Source: JAFMPW01 sp040830565
GTDB taxonomy: Bacteria; Bacteroidota; Bacteroidia; Flavobacteriales; Flavobacteriaceae
Reading direction: 5' to 3'
Assembly: GCA_040830565.1 (NCBI GenBank)
Contig: JBFOMC010000039.1
Span: forward strand, 1 to 44,094
Length of the DNA stretch: 44,094 nucleotides
The number at the start of each line of letters is the position of its first letter. Within the stretch, counting starts at the first letter, position 1. Below the pieces are notes generated by a model that was not told the DNA's origin, searched no databases, and saw only the letters and a program-made list of their open reading frames with translations. Of the stretch, positions 18,296 through 25,986 are shown piece after piece. A program made the translations under genes and the position numbers.

Positions 18296-19063
18296 CTAAA
18301 AAAACCACAGTTTTATCGCCATGGCGACCACCATGATCACCAAAAAGGTTTTAATAAATCCATCTCCTTTATTTACGGAGATCCTGCTGGCCAGCCAGGC
18401 TCCAGTACCATTGCCCACGGCCAAAATCAGTCCGACCTCCCATATTACCTTATCGTTCAAAACAAATACGACCAGGGCGGCAAGGGTATAGATCAGTACC
18501 ACAACAACTTTTGTGGCATTGGCCCTGACCAGGGACATTTGGTTAACGTAGTGCAAAAATAAAATAATTATAAAGCCCAATCCGGCATTTATAAAGCCTC
18601 CATAGATACCGAAAAAGAAAAAGGCAATGATTCCGAGCCACAAGTATTTCCCTGTGATCAATTCCTGCATTTCCTCTAGTTTAATTTTAGGCTTAAAAAT
18701 GATGATCAATACCACAATGATCATGATGATCGCAAGAATCCTATTAAAGGTTTCTCCTTTAATGTCTACAGCTATATAGGCGCCTATGATCGCTCCTAAC
18801 AGGGCAGAAATACCGAGATATGTATTAAAAGGATAGGTGGAAACACCTTTGCTCTTAAAGCCTGCTGTGGCCATAACGTTTTGAATAGCCACCGCTACCC
18901 TATTGGTGCCATTGGCCACACTGGGCGGGAGTCCTAAAAAGATGAGTACGGGTAAGGAGATCAGGGAACCACCTCCGGCCACGGTGTTTATGAATCCCAC
19001 TGCAAAACCCACAACCACCAAGAGTACGTAATGGTACCATTCCTCCATAGTACAAAAATACAA
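18296..19063 (-). CDS. TSUP-family (TauE/SafE) membrane exporter
   Basis: 255 residues with about eight hydrophobic helices. The hallmark repeats are VGFAVGFINTVAGGGSLISL near the N-terminus and FFGIYGGFINAGLGFIIILF in the second half. The family exports sulfite, sulfonates or other small organic anions. An internal Met at residue 6 (19048) could be the true start, because the first five residues (MYFCT) precede a more natural MEEWYHYVLL. Substrate not determinable here. Confidence 0.92.
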   Translation of the reverse strand: MYFCTMEEWYHYVLLVVVGFAVGFINTVAGGGSLISLPVLIFLGLPPSVANGTNRVAVAIQNVMATAGFKSKGVSTYPFNTYLGISALLGAIIGAYIAVDIKGETFNRILAIIMIIVVLIIIFKPKIKLEEMQELITGKYLWLGIIAFFFFGIYGGFINAGLGFIIILFLHYVNQMSLVRANATKVVVVLIYTLAALVVFVLNDKVIWEVGLILAVGNGTGAWLASRISVNKGDGFIKTFLVIMVVAMAIKLWFF

Positions 19064-19208
19064 GCTTCAATTCAAAGGGGCACCATAGAACAATAGCATA
19101 CCAACAATTAACCGGAAATAATTCAAATGTGTAATAAAATTGGATCTCTGAATGCTAATTACTTAAAAATCACGTTAGTAATATGATATAATCAAAAACA
19201 ACTATCCT

Positions 19209-19709
19209 ATGAAGAAACTTGTATTATTTACATTAGCACTCACTTTTGGAGTTTTATCGGTACACGCTCAAGGTCGTTTTCAGGCCGGGGGTCATCTTGG
19301 ATTACCCGTTGGGGATGCCGGTGACCTGGCCACCTTTGCCATCGCCATAGACCTGGCTTACATCTTGGAAATTGATGAAAACATCAGTGCAGGTCCTAGA
19401 ATTGGGTATTCGCATTCTTTCGGAGATGATGTAACTGTCGGAGGATTTACCGTCTCGGTAGACGATGTGCAATTCTTGCCTATCGGAGGCCGTGCTCAAT
19501 TTGATATCACGGATCAATTTCTCGCCAGAGCAGAACTGGGCTATGCTGTCGGGATTAGCGACGGCAATGATGGCGGATTTTATTTCAGTCCGCAAGCAGG
19601 ATTTAGTTTCTCAGATGCCGTCGACGCCATACTATCATACCGAAGCGTTTCGGTTGATGGCGGTTCCTGGGATATGATTGCTTTAGGAGTTGACATTTGG
19701 ATAGATTAA
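19209..19709 (+). CDS. Small outer-membrane beta-barrel protein
   Basis: 166 residues with a clear signal peptide (MKKLVLFTLALTFGVLSVHA, then Q). The mature part has alternating beta-strands rich in Gly and aromatic residues (AGPRIGYSHSFGDDVTVGGF, FLARAELGYAVGI, YFSPQAGFSFSDAVDAILSY) and an aromatic-spaced final strand, as in OmpW/OmpX-like 8-strand barrels. The ligand is unknown. It is monocistronic and ends in a strong terminator. Confidence 0.88.
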   Translation: MKKLVLFTLALTFGVLSVHAQGRFQAGGHLGLPVGDAGDLATFAIAIDLAYILEIDENISAGPRIGYSHSFGDDVTVGGFTVSVDDVQFLPIGGRAQFDITDQFLARAELGYAVGISDGNDGGFYFSPQAGFSFSDAVDAILSYRSVSVDGGSWDMIALGVDIWID

Positions 19710-19733
19710 TTCCAATTAAACTTTAAAAATATG

Positions 19734-19761
19734 AAGCCCCGGAAAACCCGGGGCTTTTTTT
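19734..19761 (+). terminator. Rho-independent terminator of the outer-membrane protein gene
   Basis: AGCCCCGG pairs with CCGGGGCT around a 5-base loop, followed by a run of seven T. It begins 25 bases after the stop. Confidence 0.92.
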
Positions 19762-19813
19762 GTGCTCTGTTGCAAAAAAAAAGGCAAGCTTCCGGGATTC
19801 CCAAACTCTAGCT

Positions 19814-20776
19814 CTACTTTTTGATGAAGTCGAGAACTAGCTTATTGAAGTCTTTTGGGTTTTCATACATCAGACCGTGCGAAGTGTCGGTTAGAGTTAC
19901 CTTTCCGTTGTCTTCAATACACTTATCGACCTCGTTGGTCAGGGCAATCAAAATCTCGGGAGATCGATCGCCTTTTACTAACAAGGTGGGCACTTTCAAC
20001 TGTTGTATCTCCTCACAACTCAGTACAGGAAAAAGATTGTCTCTTGAAACAATCCCCTTTAGCTCTACTGTGTTGGCTATCATAATATCCCTATGTAATT
20101 GAGATGCCTTTGAGAAATATGCAGGGTCTGCCAATACTCCGCCAATAAATATCTCGACCGCTTTTTGTTCATCATTTTCAGCAAAAGCCTCTGCAGTGGG
20201 CACAAATGCCTCCGTAACAAAATCGTTTAGCATTTTTTCACCATTGGGCACGTTGGGCAAGAGCGACATTATCGGGCCTTCACCCAGTGTTAAACTTCGC
20301 ATTAATTCAGGATGTTCCAAGGTCGCCACCAATGAAGTAAGGGCACCATAGGAGTGGCCTATCAGATGTACCGGACCCAAATTCAGTGCTTTTAAAAACT
20401 CTGAAAGGTCTTTAGCATGTGTCCTAACGGAATAGTCGGTAGAGTCGTTTACCATTTGATTATTCGGATGTGCATATCGACGGCTATAGGCTATTACTCG
20501 ATGATTTTTGGAAAAGGCGTCCATTTGGGCCTCCCATGTACGGTAATCGCCTACTGTACCGTGCACAAGGACAACAGGTTCGCCTTCCCCAATATCGATA
20601 TAATGGAAATTGTAATCGTTTACATTAAGGGTTTTTAGCTTCGGAGCAGCAAGCTCAGTGGTAGGTTGTGTTTTAGTGATATTGTGCTGTTTGCATGCAC
20701 AAAGAATGAGCAATAGCAACAATAAGAAAATTGGGGTAGACCGGTCCTTTTTCGGGATACATATTTTTGCTTTCAT
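19814..20776 (-). CDS. Lipoprotein alpha/beta hydrolase
   Basis: 320 residues. The N-terminus has a long hydrophobic run ending in the lipobox-like LCAC, suggesting a lipoprotein. The hydrolase core shows VLVHGTVGD (oxyanion region), the nucleophile elbow GHSYG (Ser), PTLLVKGDRSPE (Asp region) and the catalytic His in DTSHGLMYENP. Substrate unknown; the fold covers esterases and dehalogenases. The AraC gene lies upstream on the same strand, with a pair of 21-base-spaced direct repeats between them. Confidence 0.9.
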   Translation of the reverse strand: MKAKICIPKKDRSTPIFLLLLLLILCACKQHNITKTQPTTELAAPKLKTLNVNDYNFHYIDIGEGEPVVLVHGTVGDYRTWEAQMDAFSKNHRVIAYSRRYAHPNNQMVNDSTDYSVRTHAKDLSEFLKALNLGPVHLIGHSYGALTSLVATLEHPELMRSLTLGEGPIMSLLPNVPNGEKMLNDFVTEAFVPTAEAFAENDEQKAVEIFIGGVLADPAYFSKASQLHRDIMIANTVELKGIVSRDNLFPVLSCEEIQQLKVPTLLVKGDRSPEILIALTNEVDKCIEDNGKVTLTDTSHGLMYENPKDFNKLVLDFIKK

Positions 20777-21080
20777 TCTATGAAGATTTCTTATGTTTTA
20801 AAAAATTATGGCTCGTATCTCAGATGTTGGTGGAAAATTTTAGTCATGGTATCAAAATACTGCTTAGTCTAAACTTTCTTGGGTTCACCTTTAGTTAAGT
20901 CATGCTCGCCCTCCTTGATTATTATCCTATTGACATCCATAGTATAAACACAGTGCGCCAGATTAATCAAAGTTCCTCCTCGAGGAGGGAAATTATCTAC
21001 TATAACCACAGAATGTTTGTTGAAAAGGAAATAAGATTTGTTGAAAAGGTAATTTGAACTGTTTCTAAAAAGGCAAGTAT
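20777..21080. other. 304-base gap between the AraC and hydrolase genes
   Basis: The gap holds the 21-base-spaced repeat pair (annotated separately) and a perfect 14-bp palindrome, CCTCCTCGAGGAGG (20975-20988). On the minus strand a frame is open across the gap and ends at a stop at 20869; its last part reads like real protein (VVIVDNFPPRGG, then VNRIIIKEGEHDLTKGEPKK). It has no convincing start and could be a decayed gene fragment. I do not recognise it. Confidence 0.4.
21016..21049. promoter_or_regulatory. Pair of 13-bp direct repeats with 21-bp period, AraC-box-like
   Basis: TTTGTTGAAAAGG occurs at 21016-21028 and again at 21037-21049: exactly two helical turns apart and in the same orientation, the geometry used by AraC-family dimers. 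It lies just after the AraC-type gene and about 240 bases before the hydrolase start, on the hydrolase's upstream side. Binding is inferred from geometry only. Confidence 0.45.
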
Positions 21081-22049
21081 TTAGACTTGGCTGGGCCGCA
21101 TGTTGTATTTTTCTTTAAACGCATTTGAAAATGCGGAGATACTTTCATAACCGATTTCCATAGCTACTTCGCCTACCCGCATTCCTTCTTTGAGCATCAG
21201 ATAAGCACGATCTAGGCGATAGTTCTTCAAATATTGGTATGGAGGGTGGCCATAAAGTTGTTTGAAACCCAATTTGAGGTCGCAAATGTTAATTCCGGCT
21301 TGTCTTGTCAATTCGATAAGTGAAGGCGGATTGTTATAGTTTTCGATTAATAAATCACGACATTGGGTTAATTTTTCTTTCTGATGAGTGAGTTTGCCCA
21401 AGCAAGACGTTTGCGTTATGTTTTGCAATTGGATTGAGATCAATTCCAGTATACGACTTTCGACCAGAAACTGACGACTTAAACCTGTTTGATCAATGTT
21501 TAAGAGTTCGTGTAAAATCCTAAATTCTTCGTGTAATATTGGCGTTGTTTGATATACTTCTGAGCTGTTTTTTTGCATAAATGTGCAAAATTCCTCAGGA
21601 AGATCCATGTTGGGGAAATCTACCAATTCGCGAAAAGCATCCATAGTGAAGTGAATGCTCAAGTGTATGTGGTTATCCTTATTGTAGTGCATGTTACCAA
21701 ATTCGTCATCGGGATGCAAACAATAGACTATTGAATGATTGGCGGGTAAGATCAATTCATTCTTAGTCGTTCTAAATATTGATTCTCCTTTTAACCCGTA
21801 AGAAAAGCCAATCAGAGGATAGGTAAAAGGAAACTGAATTATAAAATCAGCATATGTAGTCAAAACCCCAGAATTCAAAACTATGCCATCTCTGATCCTT
21901 ATGGTTTGAAGGTCATAATTAAACCAGTCATGTCTGAGAGATGCCGATAATTCGGTATGATACAAATTGCGACTCAAGTCGGCAGCTTGAACCTTCTGGT
22001 GACGACCAATGAGGTCTAAAAATTCCTCGGTTGAAATCATGTTAGGCAT
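21081..22049 (-). CDS. AraC-family transcriptional regulator
   Basis: 322 residues. The N-terminal 200 residues are an uncharacterised sensing domain with no clear AraC cupin signature. Residues about 225-322 hold the double helix-turn-helix. The first covers PPSLIELTRQAGINICDLKL with GFKQLYGHPPYQYL. The second covers VGEVAMEIGYESISAFSNAF and KEKYNMRPSQV, the family signature. The effector is unknown. The same-strand downstream hydrolase is a likely target. Confidence 0.93.
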   Translation of the reverse strand: MPNMISTEEFLDLIGRHQKVQAADLSRNLYHTELSASLRHDWFNYDLQTIRIRDGIVLNSGVLTTYADFIIQFPFTYPLIGFSYGLKGESIFRTTKNELILPANHSIVYCLHPDDEFGNMHYNKDNHIHLSIHFTMDAFRELVDFPNMDLPEEFCTFMQKNSSEVYQTTPILHEEFRILHELLNIDQTGLSRQFLVESRILELISIQLQNITQTSCLGKLTHQKEKLTQCRDLLIENYNNPPSLIELTRQAGINICDLKLGFKQLYGHPPYQYLKNYRLDRAYLMLKEGMRVGEVAMEIGYESISAFSNAFKEKYNMRPSQV

Positions 22050-22216
22050 AACATCTTATCTCCGTTGGTGGCAAATATGAATATACTACATAGGAAATTA
22101 CAAGTCAATTTTATATTATGAACACTAAAATTGTTCAGTAAGCAGAGCTTATTAAACTTAATGTATCATAGTCTTCCAGCTGGTGGATATGGCAGACACG
22201 AAGTTGAAGTGTCCAT

Positions 22217-22388
22217 GGGATTAGCTAGCGCTGATCCGCAGGAAGGGGGGAGTCCTACAAAGAAAAGCTCCTAAGCGGAGCTACTTTTTTATTCCCCTGC
22301 GCAAGGGATTAGCTAACGCTGATCCGCAGGGGGGAGTCCTACAAAGAAAAGCTCCTAAGCGGAGCTACTTTTTTATTCACCTGCGCAA
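22217..22388. repeat. Two imperfect 84-88 bp tandem repeats, each with two hairpins
   Basis: Copy 1 is 22217-22304 and copy 2 is 22305-22388. They differ by a 4-base indel in a G run and a few substitutions. Each begins with a small inverted repeat (GGATTAGC / GCTGATCC) and ends with AGCTCC-TAAGC-GGAGCT followed by ACTTTTTTATT, a terminator-like hairpin on the plus strand. They end 67 bases before the island's left junction. Confidence 0.85.
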
Positions 22389-22421
22389 ACCTCAAACAAG
22401 TTTGGCTTTGCTTCGGGGAAT

Positions 22422-22450
22422 AAAAAAAGCTTCATTTTCATGAAGCTTTT
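22422..22450 (-). terminator. Terminator next to the left att repeat, probably the original tRNA-Ser terminator
   Basis: On the minus strand, AAAAGCTTCA pairs perfectly with TGAAGCTTTT around a 6-base loop and runs into a T tract. It lies 4 bases beyond the 14-bp tRNA-3'-end copy (22455-22468), which is where a terminator would follow tRNA-Ser if the island were removed. No nearby minus-strand gene needs it: the polymerase gene ends 258 bases away, inside the island. Confidence 0.75.
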
Positions 22451-22454
22451 CTTT

Positions 22455-22468
22455 GCGGAGGAAGAGGG
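22455..22468 (+). repeat. Left attachment site: 14-bp copy of the tRNA-Ser 3' end
   Basis: GCGGAGGAAGAGGG is identical to 37311-37324, the 3' end of the tRNA-Ser gene (acceptor stem, discriminator and part of the T arm). It is in the same orientation. Identity stops on both sides, as expected for an integration core. Confidence 0.8.
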
Positions 22469-22707
22469 TCTTTTTTAAGTTGGAAAAATCCATTGTTTTT
22501 AAGGCTTTTCAGAGGGTTAAATTTTAGATGACACCGAAAGTGGCACTGATTTAACAAAGTTTTAGCATTTAAATAGTTTGTTAACATGCCCATGTTTGAG
22601 TAATAGTGGTTTTTCAAGGACTAACCTTTTAGATTAACACCAACCTTTTTATCTTTTGTTTTATCACTTATACTGCTTCAATTTATCACATTGTTGTGTG
22701 ATGGGCT

Positions 22708-24294
22708 TTAGTCTTCAAATGGCTTAAAATCAACAGTTGCATTAATTTCCGGACACAATTTTTTGTAGTTTCTGACAAAGCATTCTTCAATAAACTTCTT
22801 CTTTTCCTCCAATTCATTTGAAGGAACCTGAAAAAGGACAGCATCGTGCATCGGAATTAAGAATTCGATTTTCTCATCTTTTGAGACATCGATAATCGAT
22901 TTTTTTAAAATGTAAGATGCCGCTCCTTGTATTAGTTGACTTAGTACAAATCGTGTTTCTGATTTCTTACCCTTACCAGCTTCGGTTTGTTCTATATTTC
23001 TTCTTAGGGTTGTTTCAGACTGAATATATGCGGATTCTATAGCTTTTTCTGATTCTTGAATCTTGAATTTTTCTAAATTTTTAAACTTTGAAAAAAAATC
23101 CGAGGCGGATGTATCTTTAGTGAGACCCTTCTTTTTTATGACATCTTCTATGGAGTTAATTAATTTCTTATTTGACATGCCATACAAATAAGAGAGAAAT
23201 AGAATTTTAGCTTCCTTTCTTAATGCCTTTGTGCCAAAAATATACTCGCTAAAATTTGTATAAATATCTTCACTGTTATATAAATCGATCATTACTTTAT
23301 CTTTGGAAAAAGATGCAAGAATGCCTGGTTCGAATTGATTAAAATCACAATATAAAAGTGTAAAACCTTCTTTGGCTTTGAAGATTATTCTATTTTCCTT
23401 TTTTAACTGTTGAATATGTGGGTAACTAATTAATATTCTGGATGTTATTGTGCCAATACAGTCAAATTCTGGGTAAATTAAATTTTCATCTTCAGTAATG
23501 TATTGTTTAAGCTTTTCATAATCTGATTTAACTCTGAGTGTAATGTAAATATCTTTACAAATTTCAGATGTGATTTGAGTGGTCTTTAAGAAGCTTAGAA
23601 GATTGAAGTAATTATAGTCTTTTCTAGATATTTTAAATCCTTTACCAATAAGAAATAACCTTATTGATTTGTAGTTTAGGTCAATTAAGTTGTATTTATA
23701 TCTGAGTTTGTTGACTAACGCGTTCTTATTTACTTCTAATTTGGTTACTAGGTCTTTTAAAGTTGTTTCGTCAATATGGATGCCTTCAATCTGTCTTTTA
23801 TGAAGTATTTGTTGGATTTCATTTTCTAGGTCATTGAATCTTTCTAGTTGGTTTGATTCTTGAATTAATACCGCCGACTTTTCATAGTATTCTTTTAATT
23901 TCTTTGCTAGAAATTCAAGAGTTGGAATTAAAGCATCCTCATCCGTTTCCTCTCTTATTGTAGTATATAACTTTTTTGTTTCTTCAACGCCTATATCTCT
24001 TTTAACTCTGTTCCAAAAAATCCATGGATACCGACCTTTAGGGTATGATTTTTTAGACCTTCCTACATTTACTTTTACCATTTGCCCAAAGTCAGTAATT
24101 TTTGGAATCTTGCCATTATACTTTTTTCTAATCTCATGAAGTAAATATCTTACTTCGTAGGTGATAATTTCGTTTGGGTAATCTATTATTTGTTCAATAC
24201 TAAACCTTTGGATTATTCCATCTTCAAAGACACCAACGTATATAGATTCAGATAAATCATAAATATCTATTTTATGCGAGAGAAACACTTTCAT
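22708..24294 (-). CDS. Stand-alone family-A (Pol I-like) DNA polymerase paired with a reverse transcriptase
   Basis: 528 residues, with no 5' nuclease domain and no recognisable 3'-5' exonuclease domain. The C-terminal half has the Pol I palm and fingers. A template-contact region reads GTITSRI...YPHIQQL (281-297). Motif A is LLYCDFNQFEPGIL, with metal-binding Asp317 and Glu322. The O-helix is LRKEAKILFLSYLYGMS, with Arg359, Lys363 and Tyr371. QGAASYILKK (456-465) and motif C (PMHDAVLFQV, His483-Asp484) follow. Both catalytic Asp are kept. The Phe762-equivalent of E. coli Pol I is Leu, and the Glu after HD is Ala. The N-terminal 270 residues are unfamiliar. Its ATG directly follows the RT stop (TAG-ATG), so the two proteins are almost certainly made together. 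Confidence 0.85.
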   Translation of the reverse strand: MKVFLSHKIDIYDLSESIYVGVFEDGIIQRFSIEQIIDYPNEIITYEVRYLLHEIRKKYNGKIPKITDFGQMVKVNVGRSKKSYPKGRYPWIFWNRVKRDIGVEETKKLYTTIREETDEDALIPTLEFLAKKLKEYYEKSAVLIQESNQLERFNDLENEIQQILHKRQIEGIHIDETTLKDLVTKLEVNKNALVNKLRYKYNLIDLNYKSIRLFLIGKGFKISRKDYNYFNLLSFLKTTQITSEICKDIYITLRVKSDYEKLKQYITEDENLIYPEFDCIGTITSRILISYPHIQQLKKENRIIFKAKEGFTLLYCDFNQFEPGILASFSKDKVMIDLYNSEDIYTNFSEYIFGTKALRKEAKILFLSYLYGMSNKKLINSIEDVIKKKGLTKDTSASDFFSKFKNLEKFKIQESEKAIESAYIQSETTLRRNIEQTEAGKGKKSETRFVLSQLIQGAASYILKKSIIDVSKDEKIEFLIPMHDAVLFQVPSNELEEKKKFIEECFVRNYKKLCPEINATVDFKPFED

Positions 24295-25986
24295 CTATGA
24301 TATAAATTCAGGTAACTCATCGTAAAAGTCTTTGTAGTTGAGCTTTGAAGGAGTTATACAGTAAATTTCATCGTATTGTGTATTTAATCTTTTGTAAGTT
24401 CCTTTATGAGTTTTGTCCAAGAACTTTTCTACAGAACCTTTAATAATTGAGGCGTAGTCAAGGTTTTTAACACCTATTAAGGCAATTCTTTGAGCAAAGA
24501 AATTGTTGAGGTTTTTAAAATTATCGGCTATTTGTTTTCTATCGTTTCCATCACCAATTGCACATAAATATAATGCTGACCCTGCAACAATTGGTACGTC
24601 AGTCGCCCGATTAATCAAGTTCTCTCTTGCTTTTTCTAATAATTGAGAACTATTATAATTACGACTAATTAAAATTCTCCAAATGTGATATTCTTGCCAT
24701 TCATAAATATTCCTCTCGTCATCCAAAAGGATGTTTACAATTTTCTGCACCTGATTTTCACTCAAGGGAGTGCTAATTAAATATCTTGCAAACGTATCAG
24801 TTGACCATGGTTGGTTCATTAACTCGGAAATTATGGCGTTAGTAATTTCGTCTAAATCTAATTTCGATCTTAATTCAGGTATTCTTACAAGTCGCTCTAG
24901 TCGGTTTACACAAAACCTGAAATGTCTGTCTAAAGTTCCTCTGCTTTCTATAAGTGAGATGGTTTTTTTCCTTAACAATGGTACAGCAATTTGGACACCT
25001 CTTGCTTTTTTGGATTTTAATAAACTCTCAATTTGATCTATTTGCTTGTCATTTTTTTGTAAAGCCTCGTTAACGAGAGGTCGATGTTCAGAATTGTTTA
25101 AATCTAAAATTTGAGTTTTTTTTGAATTAATATTTAATCCTTTTTTTCTTAGTTCTTTAACTAATAATTTCAACGCCTTTCTTCCCTCAAATTTATTTTT
25201 ACAGACGATTCTAATATCATCCATATATCTGAAATATTGATAACCAGTTTTAATCATTATATCATCGACTGGATTTAAAAATATATTTGATAGAAACGAG
25301 GAAGCGTCTCTATTTTGAGGAATACCTCTTCTAGTATCTGGTTGGCACCAGTTGGAAAGCAATTTATTAAGTTGACTTGAAACTTTTTTGAATTCCTTTT
25401 TTCTTTTAGGGTCAATTTTTAAGTTCTCAATTTGGAAATTGAGTGTATTACTTAAATCCTTAATGCCAATAGATTCATAATAGTTTGATAAATCAGTAAT
25501 TAGTAGTACCTCATTCTCTTCTTTATCGAGTTCTATTTTGGTATCTGATAAAAAATTATTCCATTCGTCAACCGCATATTTAAAGAAATATTTATTTCCC
25601 CAATCTGAATTTATTCTATGTGAGTAGATTGAAGCTGAATGAATTTTATCAAGTTCAGGGGCGATAATGTCAACACAAGCTTGATAGATTAATCTATCAA
25701 CAATGTTAGTTTCGCTTGAATATCTTATTGTAAATCCAGGTTTTGGAATGTCAAAGTGTAATGCAGTACCTGGTTCGTATAGCTCATTGGATACGGAATA
25801 CTTATGTAATTGTTCTAAGAAGTAAGTTTTATTTTCACAAATATCCCTGAATTCTAAAAAATCAGGGAACCAATCATCTCTTAAATCCTGTTTTAGTCTT
25901 TTAAGAGCAATTTCTAAATTATATTCAATTCCTCCGATTTTAACTTTTGAAAAGTCTATTTCGTTTGGTTCAGTTTGTTTCTTCAA
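24295..25986 (-). CDS. Reverse transcriptase (non-retron, probably defence-associated/unknown-group type)
   Basis: 563 residues. The palm motifs are clear: LLITDLSNYYES with catalytic Asp165, RRGIPQNRDASSFLSNIFLN (219-238), and FRYMDD with Asp256-Asp257, then LRKKGLNINSKKTQIL. Residues 310-563 form a long, mostly helical C-terminal region with no maturase, HNH or nitrilase motif. The retron NAxxH and VTG signatures are absent, and I see no group II intron RNA domain nearby. The start is TTG (25986), since a stop lies five codons upstream in frame and no ATG intervenes. Pairing with a DNA polymerase suggests first-strand cDNA synthesis by this protein and second-strand or extension synthesis by the partner; this is inference. 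Confidence 0.88.
   Translation of the reverse strand: MKKQTEPNEIDFSKVKIGGIEYNLEIALKRLKQDLRDDWFPDFLEFRDICENKTYFLEQLHKYSVSNELYEPGTALHFDIPKPGFTIRYSSETNIVDRLIYQACVDIIAPELDKIHSASIYSHRINSDWGNKYFFKYAVDEWNNFLSDTKIELDKEENEVLLITDLSNYYESIGIKDLSNTLNFQIENLKIDPKRKKEFKKVSSQLNKLLSNWCQPDTRRGIPQNRDASSFLSNIFLNPVDDIMIKTGYQYFRYMDDIRIVCKNKFEGRKALKLLVKELRKKGLNINSKKTQILDLNNSEHRPLVNEALQKNDKQIDQIESLLKSKKARGVQIAVPLLRKKTISLIESRGTLDRHFRFCVNRLERLVRIPELRSKLDLDEITNAIISELMNQPWSTDTFARYLISTPLSENQVQKIVNILLDDERNIYEWQEYHIWRILISRNYNSSQLLEKARENLINRATDVPIVAGSALYLCAIGDGNDRKQIADNFKNLNNFFAQRIALIGVKNLDYASIIKGSVEKFLDKTHKGTYKRLNTQYDEIYCITPSKLNYKDFYDELPEFIS

Larger units (their letters stand above)
22050..22707. other. 658-base gene-free boundary region at the left end of the island
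   Basis: It contains, in order: the AraC promoter region; a 37-codon plus-strand ORF at 22161-22274 (MYHSLPAGGYGRHEVEV...) of unknown reality that runs into the first repeat copy; two tandem 84-88 bp repeats; a minus-strand terminator; and the 14-bp tRNA-derived repeat. The last part (22,470-22,707) is A/T-rich sequence downstream of the family-A polymerase gene with no recognisable gene. Confidence 0.6.

Noticed and set aside
22180..22260. tRNA-Leu-like segment (GGTGGATATGGCAGACACG)
   Set aside because: There is a D-arm-like stretch only. No anticodon stem, T arm or acceptor stem can be paired.
22217..22388. CRISPR-like array
   Set aside because: There are only two copies, directly abutting with no spacer between them, and no cas genes are nearby.
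22708..24294. Chromosomal polA
   Set aside because: It is far too short, lacks both nuclease domains, is fused in transcription to an RT, and lies within an integrated island.
24295..25986. Retron or group II intron reverse transcriptase
   Set aside because: The retron NAxxH and VTG signatures are absent, no maturase or HNH domain is attached, and no intron RNA domain V-like hairpin is apparent next to the gene.
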